A stretch of 13,029 nucleotides of DNA. Source: JAVKSM01 sp039583705 (lineage in GTDB: Bacteria > Actinomycetota > Actinomycetes > Mycobacteriales > Pseudonocardiaceae). Location: NCBI GenBank assembly GCA_039583705.1, contig JAVKSM010000098.1, forward strand, positions 1-13,029. The letters run 5' to 3'. Below are positions 12,794 through 13,029 of this stretch, piece after piece; the first letter of the stretch is position 1; each line of letters begins with the position of its first letter. The notes under the pieces were generated by a model. The model did not search any database, was not told the origin of the DNA, and was given only the letters and a program-made list of their open reading frames with translations. Made by a program: the position numbers and the translations under genes.

Positions 12794-13029
12794 GTCCCTC
12801 GATGGTCCCCGTCGAGGCCCAGGTACTCAGCCCGCACGAGCTGCTCTGGGCCAGCGAGCACCACGGCGGCGGCTGGTGGCCCTACCCGTTCCGCCGCGCC
12901 TACTGGCCGGTCGGGGACGAGCCGGCGCTCGCCGCTCGCCGCGCCACCGAACGCGGTCTGGCGCAGCGGCACCTGCTCGCGGGATCCGCCCCGGCCGGCC
13001 TGCTCGACCTCGTCGGGCGGCTGGTCGCC
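12790..13029 (+). CDS. EspG-like ESX secretion-associated protein, N-terminal part (cut by window end)
   Basis: The frame is open from GTG 12790 to the window end (80 codons visible). It overlaps the PPE-like stop in GTGA, so the two are probably translationally coupled; an in-frame ATG at 12802 is an alternative start. The visible part reads VEAQVLSPHELLWASEHHGG, then GWWPYPFRRAYWPVG, then a helix ATERGLAQRHLL ending LLDLVGRLVA. An opening beta element followed by 'L-x-x-x-Gl...l-x-x-L-x-x-La' resembles EspG proteins, cytoplasmic chaperones that bind PPE substrates and guide them to the ESX machine. The resemblance is modest and only the N-terminal third is present. The position directly behind a PPE-like gene supports it. 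Confidence 0.5.
   Translation, partial: MSPSMVPVEAQVLSPHELLWASEHHGGGWWPYPFRRAYWPVGDEPALAARRATERGLAQRHLLAGSAPAGLLDLVGRLVA

Noticed and set aside
1..13029. tRNA, rRNA, insertion sequence or integrase
   Set aside because: No cloverleaf, rRNA-like sequence, transposase motif or flanking inverted repeats with target duplication could be recognised on either strand.

Overview
The window is very GC-rich, uses GTG starts freely and carries actinobacterial families throughout: PadR/PhaQ-like and OmpR regulators, a short actinobacterial phasin, a LytS-type kinase and a PPE-like/EspG-like pair. It looks like chromosomal DNA of an actinomycete, most likely a filamentous Pseudonocardiales-type organism. 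The lineage is an inference from gene style, not from a marker gene. A run of 100 Ns at 4189-4288 is an assembly gap.

Region 1 (1-1180) holds the 3' end of a two-component sensor kinase on the + strand. It converges on, and overlaps by 11 bp, an OmpR-type response regulator on the - strand.

Region 2 (1270-6091) is a compact polyhydroxyalkanoate (PHA) locus. A PadR-family, PhaQ-like repressor (-) diverges from a class I-like PHA synthase, phaC (+). Between them lies a block of tandem repeats. A phasin follows with its own promoter and an operator-like inverted repeat; its C-terminal tail of repeated Glu-His-Ala-Thr units is interrupted by the gap. Next come a small XRE-type regulator, an intracellular PHA depolymerase (phaZ) whose start overlaps the regulator's stop, and a small two-helix membrane protein. 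Together these could make the polymer (PhaC), coat the granule (phasin), sense or regulate it (PhaQ-like, XRE) and mobilise it (PhaZ). The monomer-supply genes phaA and phaB are not in the window.

Region 3 (6089-8321) holds an Fpg/Nei-family DNA glycosylase whose start codon sits in the last copy of a 14-bp tandem repeat, then a hairpin terminator, then a LytS-type sensor kinase with no response regulator beside it.

Region 4 (8456-11073) holds a SCO1/SenC copper-chaperone lipoprotein (-) diverging from a 26-codon ORF and a polytopic, Met/His-rich membrane protein of DUF5134 type (+), then an S49 (SppA-like) peptidase. Inverted repeats occupy the divergent promoter region and a 10-bp tandem repeat abuts the membrane-protein start.

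Region 5 (11074-13029) looks like part of a type VII (ESX) secretion locus: a PPE/WXG-like protein with a long Gly/Pro-rich repetitive tail, overlapping by 4 bp the start of an EspG-like gene cut by the window edge.

A recurring theme is short tandem repeats with different units (about 10/21, 14 and 10 bp) close to start codons, plus in-frame repeats in the phasin and the PPE-like protein.
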